Origin: Temnopleurus reevesii
Lineage: Eukaryota; Echinodermata; Echinoidea; Temnopleuroida; Temnopleuridae
Direction: 5' to 3'
DNA length: 64,000 nucleotides
Assembly (NCBI GenBank): GCA_036244855.1
Contig: BQKZ01000296.1
Location: forward strand, 56,328 to 120,327
The notes under the pieces are model-generated. The model was not told where the DNA came from, made no database searches, and saw only the letters and a list, made by a program, of their open reading frames with translations. The position numbers and the translations under genes are program-made. Positions 61,201-62,754 of this stretch are shown one piece after another; the stretch's first letter is position 1, and the number at the start of each line of letters is the position of its first letter.

Positions 61201-62112
61201 AATTCAGCCTAGGTGAGGTGAATGGGTACCTGGCAGGAATATTTATTCCTGAAATGCCAAGTGCGCTGGTGTACACCAGGCTAAAACCAGGGTAATAATA
61301 ATGCAAAGCGCCTTGAGCACTCTGCAGAGTGGATACGTGTGCTATAAAAATTGCATCTATTATTATTATTACTATCAAAATGCTACGTCAGGAAGGTCAA
61401 ATCGGGTCACATAGCTAAGGAAGGATAGAGGATGTAGCCAAAATTTTGAGGTCAATCTTAAAAGTTGAGATCAATAGTTAAATGTTCGGGAATTTCAACC
61501 GACAGATGAATTTTCACAATTGTATGCTTTTTGCATAATTACATTCTCCCAAGAAGCTATATGAAATGAGATTGTGCAGCCAATAAACCTGGGCCCCGTA
61601 ACATAAAGCTTTCCAATCAATCGTATAATTGATATCAATCACAAGTCTGTGGAAAATCATGTACTAAAGTTTGCAATTCGATGCAAACTTGTTTTAATAT
61701 GTTACAGGCCCCATTTATGTCATAAGTTTTGCAAGGAGTGAGATATTACTGGCCAAGCTTGGTTGTATCCTTCTCAATATGTTGAAAAATAAATATGACT
61801 GTGCAAGTTCGATATGTATACACCTGGCTTAATATCATTCTAATGCACCAGGGGATCCCGGATTGGCTGACAGGGAAGCCAGGCCAGTCAAAAGGTGGAG
61901 GGGACAGTGCACTGTTCTACATACAGAACAGTGGTGCCGTCGCGCCAATCGGGAGGCGATGGCTGGTATGCAAGCGTAATCACAAAATTTCTGTCATGCT
62001 AAATGATGTGATAAAAATAAAAACTTGACTTACTGACGATGTCTTCGTAGACGTGGTCTGAGGTGACGTCTCTCCTTACACCAGCGGAAGGCTTGTCATC
62101 AAATAGACCTCC
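160..62112 (-). CDS. WASHC2: WASH complex subunit 2 (WASHC2/FAM21), partial, 17 exons
   Basis: Family knowledge: FAM21 is the long-tailed subunit of the WASH complex. Its tail binds the retromer subunit VPS35 through repeated acidic L-F motifs, recruits WASH to endosomes and binds capping protein, so that Arp2/3 actin patches form for cargo sorting. Seen here: exons chained by GT/AG sites with consistent phase encode about 984 residues carrying more than 15 acidic L-F motifs, separated by Lys/Pro linkers. Near the C-terminal side ANLNIDPTALRPG, then ANTLDVNPNK joined to TRARVSAKRRPPSRR, match the order of the vertebrate segment with its CPI motif. The N-terminal globular domain lies beyond the right edge and the last exon(s) beyond the left edge, so no start, promoter, stop or poly(A) site is visible. 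The length without the giant optional exon fits a protein of roughly vertebrate FAM21 size. Most exons are phase 0-0 and carry one or two L-F modules, so the tail looks modular. Confidence 0.92.
2676..2773. repeat. Small imperfect foldback
   Basis: GATAAACTATGTTTTTC near 2678 is nearly the reverse complement of GAAAAACTTAGTTTATC near 2756. The segment between repeats the same words (GATAAG, TTTATC). It looks like a degenerate foldback element; no target-site duplication is clear. Confidence 0.5.
3019..3194. mobile_element. Family-B MITE/foldback copy 1
   Basis: The ends ATGCCAATCGTTCAGGAATA and, inverted, ATGTCAACTGTTCTGGAATA form terminal inverted repeats of about 25 bp that run into GCATGAGG. 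The interior matches other copies at 15050, 39059 and 59275 (GTGAATAATGAA, CAGCTGAACAAAAGTGAGA, CATGCTCTCAGCCATT). It is nonautonomous, with no coding capacity. It ends only about 45 nt inside the intron after the donor of the exon at 3240. Confidence 0.8.
3240..3915 (-). CDS. WASHC2: WASHC2 exon: CPI motif C-half and six L-F modules
   Basis: Largest constitutive exon, 676 nt, after the acceptor TTTCTTGCAG| and before AAAAG|GTAAGA; phase 0 in, one nucleotide over at the end. It opens with TRARVSAKRRPPSRRSL, the basic half of the capping-protein-interacting (CPI) motif, whose first half comes from exon 4520-4648. Next come an Ala-rich stretch, SDSALWSDSTKEHDEGFRTF and a Pro/Lys linker. The acidic L-F units follow: NIFDDDLFSG, SQLFAS, NDIFSKPP, DDIFAAPP, LYEDIFAPGS and DEDLFGDIGG. 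This corresponds to the retromer- and phosphoinositide-binding C-terminal third of FAM21. Overlapping open frames on the other strand and in other frames reflect the GC-rich coding composition. Confidence 0.93.
3916..4519 (-). other. Intron, 0.6 kb
   Basis: Plain AT-rich intron; nothing else recognised. Confidence 0.8.
4520..4648 (-). CDS. WASHC2: WASHC2 exon: conserved ANLNIDPTALRPG block
   Basis: 129 nt, 43 codons, phase 0-0, between CTTTTTCAG| and AACAAG|GTATTC. It encodes ANLNIDPTALRPG, an Ala/Pro linker, VGFDKPAYANTLDVNPNK. The first part aligns with the vertebrate IQANLAINPAALLP segment. The last part (TLDVNPNK) is the N-terminal half of the CPI motif and is completed by TRARVSAKRRPPSRR in the next exon. 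This exon is the main anchor for calling the gene FAM21. Confidence 0.93.
4649..6931 (-). other. Intron part 3' of the giant open frame
   Basis: AT-rich with no supported exon. It contains the family-C foldback at 5997-6115. Downstream (minus sense) of the TGA of the giant open frame there is no close canonical AATAAA; the nearest I see is near 6240. A poly(A) site for a terminal-exon form is therefore not evident. Confidence 0.7.
5997..6115. mobile_element. Family-C foldback copy 1
   Basis: An inverted-repeat element. Its left arm reads GCCCTAGTCACATATGAGCC ... ACACGACTCTTTGTTC and its right arm GACAAAGAGTCGTGT ... ATGTGACTGGGGC. Three other copies occur at 25338, 26626 and 51423. It is noncoding. 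Confidence 0.8.
6932..10054 (-). CDS. Giant proline/serine-rich open exon nested in WASHC2 intron
   Basis: An uninterrupted frame of 1,041 codons. It opens after an in-frame TAG that is itself the acceptor dinucleotide context (ACGTCTAG|GCG; a second phase-0 AG lies 18 nt inside). It can leave at TTCAAG|GTGTGG in phase 0, or read through VWC to TGA at 6920-6922. Counted from GTG at 10033, the first Met is near residue 293, so a self-contained single-exon gene is unlikely. Residues ~85-250 are rich in LPKFPSPP-type repeats and poly-Pro. EVH1-type LPPPP/FPPPP motifs lie near 209, 240 and 496. A Ser/Asn-rich region spans ~640-760, a CKMSLIQKIALFSHKKDR patch ~768-784, and Ser runs lie at the end. 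No known family is recognised. Both flanking FAM21 exons meet it in phase 0, so it may be an alternative FAM21 exon; a nested gene with other exons is the alternative. Confidence 0.75.
10055..13128 (-). other. Intron part 5' of the giant open frame
   Basis: AT-rich. It contains a family-A MITE (11907-12082) and otherwise only homopolymer and short A/T runs. No ATG-bearing first exon for a nested gene was recognised, though short 5' exons cannot be excluded by eye. Confidence 0.7.
11907..12082. mobile_element. Family-A MITE copy (TAA flanks)
   Basis: Starts GGGGGTGTTGCTCAAAATCA and ends TTTTGAGCAACACCCCC. It is flanked on both sides by TAA (11904-11906 and 12083-12085), as expected for a PIF/Harbinger-type 3-bp target duplication. 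The interior carries repeated CAACTGCAA/ATTGCAACT words and the ACACGCATTT ... GCGCATGAAACAATG core shared with other copies. Confidence 0.88.
13129..13317 (-). CDS. WASHC2: WASHC2 exon ending VGKLK
   Basis: 189 nt, 63 codons, phase 0-0. The acceptor is AAAATATAG| (weak polypyrimidine tract) and the donor CTCAAG|GTGCAA. It encodes TPSPPKTIPKPAARPPP, a Ser run, TPLFGTSPPPSEDAPDYA and VRSVAAPKGKSTSAVGKLK. VGKLK joined to ANLNIDP of exon 4520-4648 reproduces the vertebrate IGKIQ-ANLAINP junction. The constitutive transcript therefore probably skips the giant open frame between them. The GTGCAA donor departs from consensus at +4 and +6, which is compatible with regulated splicing; that is inference. 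Confidence 0.9.
13318..14695 (-). other. Intron, 1.4 kb
   Basis: AT-rich; no mobile element or coding feature recognised. Confidence 0.75.
14696..14833 (-). CDS. WASHC2: WASHC2 exon with PPAGAVSMF module
   Basis: 138 nt, 46 codons, phase 0-0, acceptor CATGTAG| and donor GAGAAG|GTAGGA. It encodes DPPSLSARNSGKKPPAGAV, SMFGGMDPSSFSKKKKPD and PEIDDEFEK. The KKPPAGAVSMFGG unit is one of four copies here of a K-P-x-G-x-V-x-x-F motif. Vertebrate FAM21 carries it as KKIPAGAVSVF. Confidence 0.9.
15050..15222. mobile_element. Family-B MITE copy 2
   Basis: The ends TTGCCGACTGTTCTTGAATA and, inverted, ATGCCAACTGTTCCAGAACA flank an interior shared with the other family-B copies (AAATTAAAACATGAATAAC, AACAGCTGAACAAAAGTGA, CATGCTCTCAGC). 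It is noncoding. Confidence 0.82.
15862..16045. mobile_element. Family-A MITE copy
   Basis: GGGGTGTTGTTCAAAAGTTG at one end and its complement TTTTGAACAACACCCCC at the other. The interior has GATCGCAAGTTGCAGTTG, AATCATTGTTTCATGC and AAAATGCGCAT, as in the other copies. Confidence 0.88.
16614..17084 (-). CDS. WASHC2: WASHC2 exon with two strong L-F modules and Lys/Glu-rich helix
   Basis: 471 nt, 157 codons, phase 0-0, acceptor CTGATTCTGAATCAG-like (AATCAG|) and donor AAAGAG|GTAAGC. It encodes EDTEETSEAARKRTASD, KGLFGEDEEAEDDLFGS, a basic linker, GLFDDDEEDDLFGEG, then about 45 residues of alternating Lys and Glu (KDEKKKKEKKEEKEEKKD and on). It ends with SVVDPLGGVGLSSGSADVPPEPPKE. The two L-F units fit the retromer-binding pattern L-F, 3-10 acidic residues, L-F. 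The K/E block could form a single charged alpha helix or an electrostatic membrane/lipid contact; this is inference. Overlapping open frames on either strand are shadows. Confidence 0.92.
17085..20103 (-). other. Intron, 3.0 kb
   Basis: AT-rich, with a poly-T run near 18172-18193 and a family-D foldback at 19655-19838. No coding feature recognised. Confidence 0.75.
19655..19838. mobile_element. Family-D foldback copy 1
   Basis: The left arm AAAGGCCCAGGCACACCAAA-CACGGCACGG pairs with the right arm CCGTGTTTGGTGTGCC ... GGCCTTT. A GC-rich interior (TTTTACGCG, GTGCGCTCCTCCGCG) is shared with the second copy at 32926. It is noncoding, apart from meaningless open frames across the palindrome. Confidence 0.85.
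20104..20229 (-). CDS. WASHC2: WASHC2 exon, SIFDDEAILFG module
   Basis: 126 nt, 42 codons, phase 0-0, acceptor ATCCCAACAG| and donor GGCGAAG|GTAGGC. It encodes NARRRTKSKSIFDDEAILFG and LKNEENPGVDLFGSDTPV-PQAK. One complete acidic module (IFDDEAILFG) and one partial module (VDLFGSD). Confidence 0.92.
20598..20773. mobile_element. Family-A MITE copy
   Basis: Starts GGGGGTGTTGCTCAAAAGTT after TTA and ends TTTGAACAACATCCCC before TTTA. It has the canonical interior with GATCGCAAGTTGCAGTTG, GTGCGCGTCTTGTTAAATGC and AAATGCGCGTAA. One of the better-preserved copies. Confidence 0.9.
20925..21112 (+). mobile_element. SINE, 5'-truncated body and tail
   Basis: Shares AAATTCATCCACATTGTGCT-GCA and ACCCAGGTGAG with the SINE head at 62755. 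It shares the block CAGGTGAGGTTAATTGG ... CCTGGCAGGAAT with the copy at 61205. It ends near GTGCTGTATAAGAATTTTATTATTGTTAT, an AT-rich tail that leads into the ATC array. Three overlapping pieces in this window therefore describe one element. Confidence 0.75.
21131..21178. repeat. ATC/GAT trinucleotide array
   Basis: An ATC run that reads GAT on the transcribed strand, starting about 20 nt after the donor of the exon at 21193. Confidence 0.92.
21193..21354 (-). CDS. WASHC2: WASHC2 exon, SLFHDDEDKDEDLF module
   Basis: 162 nt, 54 codons, phase 0-0, acceptor CATCCTCCAG| and donor GAACAA|GTAAGT. It encodes NSNQLSPQAKANRTQNTL, SLFHDDEDKDEDLFATPP and SLPPKKEQLDPNPSKEEQ. It carries one textbook acidic L-F module. 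Confidence 0.92.
21355..21920 (-). other. Intron, 0.57 kb, purine-rich
   Basis: About 21360-21660 is G/A-rich on the plus strand, including a GA/GACA microsatellite at 21613-21650. On the minus strand it is a long pyrimidine tract with a meaningless open frame. No coding support. Confidence 0.8.
21921..22017 (-). CDS. WASHC2: WASHC2 exon, PPGGVALFEGADIFG module
   Basis: 97 nt, entering with one nucleotide to complete a Gln codon and leaving in phase 0; acceptor CACATACAG|, donor CAACAG|GTAATA. It encodes QAKKKPPGGVALFEGADIFG and SPPKTETDVPQQQ. It combines the K-P-P-G-G-V-A-L-F motif with an ADIFG unit. Two decayed relatives lie just upstream (minus sense) in the adjoining intron. Confidence 0.92.
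22088..22170 (-). pseudogene. Decayed duplicate of exon 21921-22017 (copy 1)
   Basis: The minus strand reads GCTAAGAAGAAACCTCCAGG-TGGCGTAGCCCC, giving AKKKPPGGVAP. It then diverges: the central part coding for LFEGADIFG is reduced or lost, and the frame continues PIWKPL. The preceding acceptor-like CACTGAG replaces ACAGAG. Confidence 0.72.
22245..22325 (-). pseudogene. Decayed duplicate of exon 21921-22017 (copy 2)
   Basis: The minus strand encodes KKKYPYGIVLFAGADIFGNPP, closely related to KKKPPGGVALFEGADIFGSPP in the functional exon. It then runs to a stop (VAL*) and has no good donor. The upstream sequence CACAAAGCAAAG lacks the acceptor AG found in the real exon. It looks like a formerly duplicated exon that lost its splice sites. 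Confidence 0.75.
22399..22562. mobile_element. Family-E foldback copy 1 (degenerate)
   Basis: Begins GGGCCTGTAACATAAACG and ends with an imperfect complement (TTGATGTAGTGGGGCCCA). Inside are paired words (CAATTATTCGC, GCGATTAATTGCA; GGCCAATCA, TGATTGGTTACTATGC on opposite strands). Related copies lie at 32327 and 61591. Confidence 0.65.
22733..22805 (-). mobile_element. SINE 3' tail, reverse orientation
   Basis: On the minus strand: GCACTTACCTTGAGCACTCA ... GTGCGCTATATAGATTGCATC followed by ATT repeats. It matches the tail of the plus-strand copy at 61205-61372. Confidence 0.75.
22970..23064 (-). CDS. WASHC2: WASHC2 exon, GLFDDIEGEGEEDFFGG module
   Basis: 95 nt, phase 0 in and two nucleotides over; acceptor CCTGATAG|, donor GAACA|GTGAGT. 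It encodes AAAKKNQGLFDDI, EGEGEEDFFGGASTKPAE. One acidic module in which the second L-F has become F-F. Confidence 0.9.
24349..24489. mobile_element. Family-F foldback copy 1
   Basis: GGGGTGGTGTTTCACCAAAT at the left is inverted as TTGGTGAAACACCACCC at the right. The interior contains paired CAAGACTTTTAAAAAG and TTCTTATC-type words. A relative is at 52609. Confidence 0.8.
24520..24680. mobile_element. Family-A MITE copy with exact TAA duplication
   Basis: Flanked by TAA on both sides (24517-24519 and 24681-24683). Its ends are GGGGTTTTGTTGAAAAGTTG and TTTTGAACAACACCCCC. It is slightly shortened inside relative to the longer copies. Confidence 0.88.
24854..24868 (-). CDS. WASHC2: WASHC2 15-nt microexon PKPKK
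   Basis: The minus strand reads CTTCCATAG|CCTAAACCTAAAAAG|GTAAGA. The five codons PKPKK lie between a usable acceptor and a near-perfect donor, phase 0-0. They fit between DDSK of exon 25509 and AAAKK of exon 22970 without changing frame. The short Lys/Pro linker resembles the linkers between L-F modules elsewhere in this protein. Inclusion may be optional, since skipping keeps the frame. Confidence 0.72.
25338..25466. mobile_element. Family-C foldback copy 2
   Basis: GCCCCAGTCATATAGAAGCC and ACACGACTCTTTGTTCGGAG on the left pair with AATAAAGAGTTGTGTTTGAT and GCTTCTGTGTGACTGGGGC on the right. Confidence 0.85.
25509..25620 (-). CDS. WASHC2: WASHC2 exon, KLFADGDDDNDLFAAPP module
   Basis: 112 nt, completing an Arg codon from the previous exon and leaving in phase 0; acceptor CTAACAACAG|, donor TCCAAG|GTATGT. 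It encodes RPTEKPTIKIDSDKLFADG, DDDNDLFAAPPPLPKDDSK. One classical acidic L-F module. Confidence 0.93.
26626..26754. mobile_element. Family-C foldback copy 3, TTAA-flanked
   Basis: The best-preserved copy. TTAA lies on both sides of GCCCCGGTCACATAGGGCCC ... GGGGGCCCTATGTAACCAGGGC, and the arms converge on CACGACTCTTTGTTCTGAGG and AACAAAGAGTCGGGGTG. TTAA on both sides suggests piggyBac-type mobilisation (inference). Confidence 0.88.
27210..27465. repeat. CAT/CAC/GCCAC trinucleotide array
   Basis: A long CAT, CAC and GCCACC array. On the transcribed strand it is ATG/GTG, beginning about 70 nt after the donor of the exon at 27537. Open frames across it on both strands are low-complexity artefacts. 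Confidence 0.93.
27537..27754 (-). CDS. WASHC2: WASHC2 exon, LPAGAVNVFG plus GLFDTVDEDLFG
   Basis: 218 nt, phase 0 in and two nucleotides over; acceptor CTTGTGCAG|, donor TCCAAG|GTAACC. It encodes LPAGAVNVFGNAGPLGGQ, TEPPPLDDAGDEGMYVNT, a Gly/Ala linker and KGAGLFDTVDEDLFGAPPP. Joined to KKK of exon 30367 it gives KKLPAGAVNVF, the same motif as vertebrate KKIPAGAVSVF. One acidic L-F module follows. Confidence 0.92.
27755..30366 (-). other. Intron, 2.6 kb, with a local duplication
   Basis: AT-rich; contains a diverged direct duplication (28812-28965 and 29213-29350). No exon recognised. Confidence 0.75.
28812..29350. repeat. Diverged direct duplication, ~400-bp offset
   Basis: AGGTTTATCATAAAGAATCA ... 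CCAAGACAACAATC ... GCTTAACTAACAACTATGAC near 28815-28925 recurs as AGGTTTATCATAAAGAATTC ... CCAAGACAATAATTG ... GCTTAACTAATGATTCTGAC near 29218-29320. Confidence 0.7.
30367..30476 (-). CDS. WASHC2: WASHC2 exon, DLFGGDDDSDLFGE module
   Basis: 110 nt, completing a Glu codon and leaving in phase 0; acceptor CTATTGCAG|, donor AAAAAG|GTATGT. It encodes EAGKPKAKKQVDLFGGDD, DSDLFGESSKPPQQAPKKK. One clear acidic L-F module between Lys/Pro linkers. Confidence 0.94.
30477..31268 (-). other. Intron, 0.8 kb, purine-rich on transcribed strand
   Basis: About 30540-31190 is C/T-rich on the plus strand. A CAT array (31191-31243) lies beside the donor of the next exon upstream. No exon. Confidence 0.82.
31191..31243. 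repeat. ATC/GAT trinucleotide array
   Basis: About 17 uninterrupted ATC units. On the transcribed strand it is a GAT array starting about 26 nt after the donor at 31268. Confidence 0.95.
31269..31362 (-). CDS. WASHC2: WASHC2 exon, GLFASEGDDGLFAE module
   Basis: 94 nt, phase 0 in and one nucleotide over; acceptor AATGTTGACAG|, donor AGAAAG|GTATGA. It encodes ESSKPDESGGLFASEGDD, GLFAESAKAAPKK. One acidic L-F module. Confidence 0.92.
32327..32454. mobile_element. Family-E foldback copy 2
   Basis: GGGGCCTGTAACATAAA at the left; CTTTATGTTACAGACACC at the right. The interior has GATACGATTAATCG and its complement CGATTAATCGTATC-type pairing. Confidence 0.75.
32733..32879. mobile_element. Family-G foldback
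   Basis: CGTCCGTATTCTGATAGTGG at the left is nearly complementary to CACTATCGGAATACGGGCC at the right. Between them are GGGTTAAACTCAACCCTGG and CCTGGGTTAAGATAAAC. Only one copy seen here. Confidence 0.7.
32926..33108. mobile_element. Family-D foldback copy 2
   Basis: AAGGCCCGGGCACACCAAAC and CACGGCACGGCATCACGGCA on the left pair with TACCGTGCCGTGTTTGGTGT and GCGCGGACCTTT on the right. Compare the copy at 19655. Confidence 0.87.
33309..33415. repeat. GGA / AGTCGG array
   Basis: An AGTCGGAG hexamer-type array passes into a pure GGA run. The open frame through it mimics an Arg/Ser-rich protein but is low complexity. Confidence 0.9.
34579..37987. repeat. Two tandem versions of one ~1.6-1.8 kb segment joined at a single N
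   Basis: About 35395-36410 is essentially identical to about 36972-37987. Sequence after the N (36412 on: TGTTGGGAAATGGGGGAGGA) resembles 34579 on (TGTTGGGAGACGGGAGGAGG) with moderate divergence. The single ambiguous base at 36411 marks the junction. This is the signature of two overlapping contigs or haplotypes placed end to end, not of a biological tandem duplication. Confidence 0.8.
38126..38278. mobile_element. Family-A MITE copy (variant ends)
   Basis: GGGGTGTTGCTAGAAAGTCC at the left; TTGCAACTTTCTAGCAACACCCC at the right. The interior has CAAAATCATTGTTTCATGGG. The CTAGAAAG end variant also occurs in the partial copies at ~35985-36050 and ~37562-37628. Confidence 0.8.
39059..39183. mobile_element. 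Family-B MITE copy 3 (internally deleted)
   Basis: TGCCAATTGTTCCAGCATAT-GCATGAGG at the left, CTTATGCATATTCCAGACCG-GTTAGCAT at the right. The interior is shorter than in other copies. Confidence 0.78.
39837..42318. repeat. Second duplicated (allelic?) block around an exon
   Basis: Sequence 39837-40900 is repeated with moderate divergence at 41166-42180. Shared words include AACTCAATTTCCATGTGATT, CTACCCATTGTTCGGCCATC, CAGCATTCAAGAATGA-type text and AGAGAGGTGATTCAAA. The junction is the N at 41165, in the middle of a WASHC2 exon. The second version runs into the 618-bp gap. Confidence 0.8.
41068..41164 (-). CDS. WASHC2: WASHC2 exon KAPPGGVALFG, copy cut by assembly (donor side)
   Basis: Carries the donor GATTCG|GTAAGT and 97 nt of exon, cut at the N at 41165 in the middle of the Lys/Pro linker. 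The remaining bases match 42937-43033 exactly by eye. It is the 3' half of the same exon whose 5' half and acceptor are intact at 42937-43048. The two should be treated as one exon, not two. Confidence 0.85.
42319..42936. other. Assembly gap (N run)
   Basis: 618 unresolved bases. The long open frames reported across it are artefacts of undefined codons. Confidence 1.
42937..43048 (-). CDS. WASHC2: WASHC2 exon KAPPGGVALFGAGGDELFGG (acceptor side)
   Basis: The acceptor is CTTTCTCTAG|. The exon enters with two nucleotides completing a Thr codon from exon 62034 and encodes TNPEEAKPSRKAPPGGVA, LFGAGGDELFGGSSKGTQDS. The last base and the donor fall in the gap but are present in the 41068 copy. With that base the exon is 113 nt and ends in phase 0, matching entry of exon 31269. 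It combines the K-P-P-G-G-V-A-L-F motif with an acidic L-F-like unit. Confidence 0.9.
43355..43532. mobile_element. Family-A MITE copy
   Basis: GGGGGGTGTTGCTCAAAAGT and TTTTGAGCAACACCCCCC ends, with the canonical interior GATCGCAAGTTG, CGCGCGTCTTGTTAAATGCG. Confidence 0.9.
44540..44850. repeat. Weak two-unit tandem repeat, ~193 bp
   Basis: GGATGCGAAGTCCCAACA ... CCTTTCAAAACGATTC-like text near 44555 recurs as GGATGCAAAGTACCAACA ... CCTTTCAAAACATTGA near 44748. Strongly diverged; no function suggested. Confidence 0.45.
46688..46875. repeat. Long hairpin with CTTCGGGTCTGCGCCCCTCAG core
   Basis: Left text TATACTG ... AAGGTTCTGGATTAAAACTAT ... TGCCTGCAAAAGTACTATTTGC is inverted as GCAAATAGTACTTTTTTTTGCAGGCA ... 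ATAGTTTTAACCAGAACCTT ... CAGTATATA. The GC-rich loop is TTCGGGTCTGCGCCCCTCA. It lies about 0.3 kb from the start of the Crypton-like scrap. Confidence 0.8.
47098..47199 (+). pseudogene. Crypton-like / KIAA1958-type N-terminal coding scrap
   Basis: ATG at 47098 opens MAAPSGEINNNEPRFNLV, DDDDLEEFISSTDYK and is followed by TAG. It could instead splice at TACAA|GTAGGAT. The PRF-x-V/L-acidic-DLEEFI pattern resembles, from memory, N-termini of Crypton-derived tyrosine-recombinase-type proteins (KIAA1958/QRICH1-like, DUF3504) common in marine invertebrates. It could be the first coding exon of a degenerate transposon. No recombinase domain was found downstream. Identification is tentative. Confidence 0.4.
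47215..47428. repeat. Long hairpin, ~95-bp arms, CCTCGGGGCTGTGCCCCTCGG core
   Basis: GTAGGATATAAATCAAATAT ... GAAGTTCTAGTTGAAATTAT ... GACCAGCATAGTGACTAT is inverted as ATAGTGCTATGCCAGTCAC ... ATAATTTCAACTAGAACTTC ... ATATTTGATTTATATCCTAC. The central palindrome closely resembles that of the hairpin at 46688, so both belong to one family. Confidence 0.88.
47935..48098. mobile_element. Family-A MITE copy, degenerate
   Basis: CTGTTCAAAAGTTGCAATTG and AGAAGTTGCATTTAATTGGA at the left, GCAACTGATTTCCTGCAGTTG and AATTGC at the right. The ends are eroded. Confidence 0.7.
49975..51880. repeat. Complex tandem array, unit ~180-295 bp, ~8 copies
   Basis: The core AATACAATAGAGAGACTTGA-CCTTGTTCTCAC recurs near 49980, 50185 (diverged), 50364, 50657, 50853, 51047, 51341 and 51727. 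Around it are CAGGCAGACCATCTCAGGTCTGCTGC, a local stem. A 685-bp higher-order period links 50364-50657 with 51047-51341. The copy at 51.4 kb is interrupted by a family-C element. Open frames across the array share LLHRNTIERLDLVLTM but are not conserved proteins. Confidence 0.88.
51423..51550. mobile_element. Family-C foldback copy 4, inserted in the tandem array
   Basis: Preceded by TTAA: GCCCCGGTCACATAGGACCC and its complement GGGTCCTATGTGACCAGGGC enclose CCCCGACTCTTTGTT. It splits one repeat unit, so it inserted after the array formed. Confidence 0.88.
52609..52765. mobile_element. Family-F foldback copy 2
   Basis: GGGTGGTGTTTCCCAAGTTA at the left and AATGACTTGGTGAAAAACGCCC at the right. 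The interior ATTGAGAATC/CACTCAATAACC is unlike copy 1 except near the ends. Confidence 0.65.
54050..54760. repeat. Pyrimidine-rich tandem repeat, ~90-180 bp unit
   Basis: TACCCCCTCCTTCACCCTTT and TCCTCCTTCATTCTCTCCAA recur with TTTGTGCTTCCTCCCTTCCA at roughly regular spacing. Strong C/T asymmetry gives long false open frames. Confidence 0.8.
55440..55890. repeat. Direct duplication, ~305-bp offset
   Basis: TTCCCCCTGCATCTGTTCTA-CCTTTACCCCCTTCCTTATG ... GCCCATCAAGGTCTAGATGT occurs at about 55450-55570 and again at about 55750-55880. Confidence 0.88.
56210..56565. repeat. Direct duplication, ~238-bp offset
   Basis: CCCAGCCCTCGGATAAGGGA-TGAGTCAAGCCCATCATCAT ... ACAACAAGGTGCCCTTGATG at about 56217-56320 recurs at about 56451-56558. 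Confidence 0.88.
58500..58940. repeat. Minisatellite, ~35-45 bp unit, ~11 copies
   Basis: Variants of AGTCAGGCTAAAGCCAGGGT-AGCAACTGGTTTA repeat throughout, drifting in sequence and spacing. Confidence 0.9.
59275..59452. mobile_element. Family-B MITE copy 4
   Basis: GATGCCAACCATTCCCAAAT at the left, GAATATTCTGGAACGGTTGG-CAT at the right. The interior AAATTAAACTGTGAATAATG, ACAGCTG and CATATTCTCAGTCATT are shared with other copies. Confidence 0.82.
59930..60975. repeat. Tandem array, ~75-110 bp unit, at least 9 copies
   Basis: GAGATGTATGTGATATGTTT-GAGCAGTATGGTGTCTTCAAA and GTGTCATTGTAAGTTTGTTA-TCTTAGATTTA recur. Units near 60113, 60198, 60304, 60485, 60580, 60688, 60777, 60852 and 60922 differ by indels. 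Confidence 0.9.
61205..61375 (+). mobile_element. SINE 3' portion with ATT tail
   Basis: CCTAGGTGAGGTGAATGGGT-ACCTGGCAGGAATATTTATT, then AAAGCGCCTTGAGCACTCTG, TGCTATAAAAATTGCATC and an ATT tail. The body overlaps the 20925 copy and the tail matches the reverse copy at 22733. Confidence 0.8.
61591..61713. mobile_element. Family-E foldback copy 3
   Basis: GGGCCCCGTAACATAAAGCT at the left, AATATGTTACAGGCCCC at the right. The interior has ATCAATCGTATAATTGAT and AAGTCTGTGGAAAATCATGTAC shared with the 32327 copy (AAGTCTACGGAAAAACATGTAC). Confidence 0.82.
62034..62112 (-). CDS. WASHC2: WASHC2 exon, GGLFDDKPSAG (most 5' in window)
   Basis: 79 nt, phase 0 in and one nucleotide over; acceptor TTATTTTACAG|, donor CGTCA|GTAAGT. 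It encodes GGLFDDKPSAGVRRDVTS, DHVYEDIV. GGLFDD resembles the first L-F units that follow the globular N-terminal domain in vertebrate FAM21. The exon's membership in this gene is supported by exact phase match to exon 43048 and by the GLFDD motif; its short length makes it slightly less certain than the others. Confidence 0.8.
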
Positions 62113-62212
62113 CTGTAAAATAAGAGTAAGAAACAAAAAAACAAGATGAAATAATTGCAAGGTATTCAAAGTTCTTTGGAAACATCTACCGGTACTAGTC
62201 AAGGCTAGAATT

Positions 62213-62475
62213 AACCACTTTTGGAGGGCCATCACTGTGAGCAGAAGGGACAAAGGACAGGGATAAAGTAAACAGCTTCATTCAAGCATTCACAATTTAT
62301 GTAGATTCATGAATATAAACAAAAGCAATAGGTGCGACTCTTGGTCAAAAATTTTCTGCAGAGTAAAAATGATTGTACTTTCTTTTGTGTCCATCTAGCT
62401 ATAATTGTGAATGCTTGAATGGAGGTTGTTTACTTTGTCCCATGCCTATGTCCCTTCTGCTCACAGTGCATGGGC
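62213..62475. repeat. Foldback with ~70-bp arms
   Basis: CACTGTGAGCAGAAGGGACA ... AGTAAACAGCTTCATTCAAGCATTCACAAT is nearly inverted as ATTGTGAATGCTTGAATGGAG ... TTTACTTTGTCCC ... GTCCCTTCTGCTCACAGTG. Single copy here. Confidence 0.85.
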
Positions 62476-62754
62476 TTCAATTTCAACAATGGCATTACTA
62501 CTTTTCAACAGTAATAATGAATCCAAAATGCGTTACACACAATTAGAGTGAAATCCTTGCAAGAAATACTTATTTCTTGAAATACTTGTATGCCAGATGG
62601 TTGTCAAGGATAATAATCTTTCAGGTAAAAACTAACAATTCTCCTGTCGGAAACCCGAACACCATTCTGTCATCAAGTAAAAATGAAATTTCTGGATACA
62701 GCTGAAAGCTCCATGACTGACAATTGCCTTTATGATTGATGTTATTTATCCTCG

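Larger units (their letters stand above)
43049..62033 (-). other. Intron, ~19 kb, dominated by repeats
   Basis: The flanking exons agree in phase, so no missing exon is required. Contents: family-A copies, a Crypton-like coding scrap with hairpins, tandem arrays at 49975-51880, 54050-54760, 55440-56560, 58500-58940 and 59930-60975, family C, F, B and E elements and a SINE. Stretches at 43.5-46.3 kb, 48.1-49.7 kb and 52.8-54.0 kb show nothing I can name. Confidence 0.75.
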
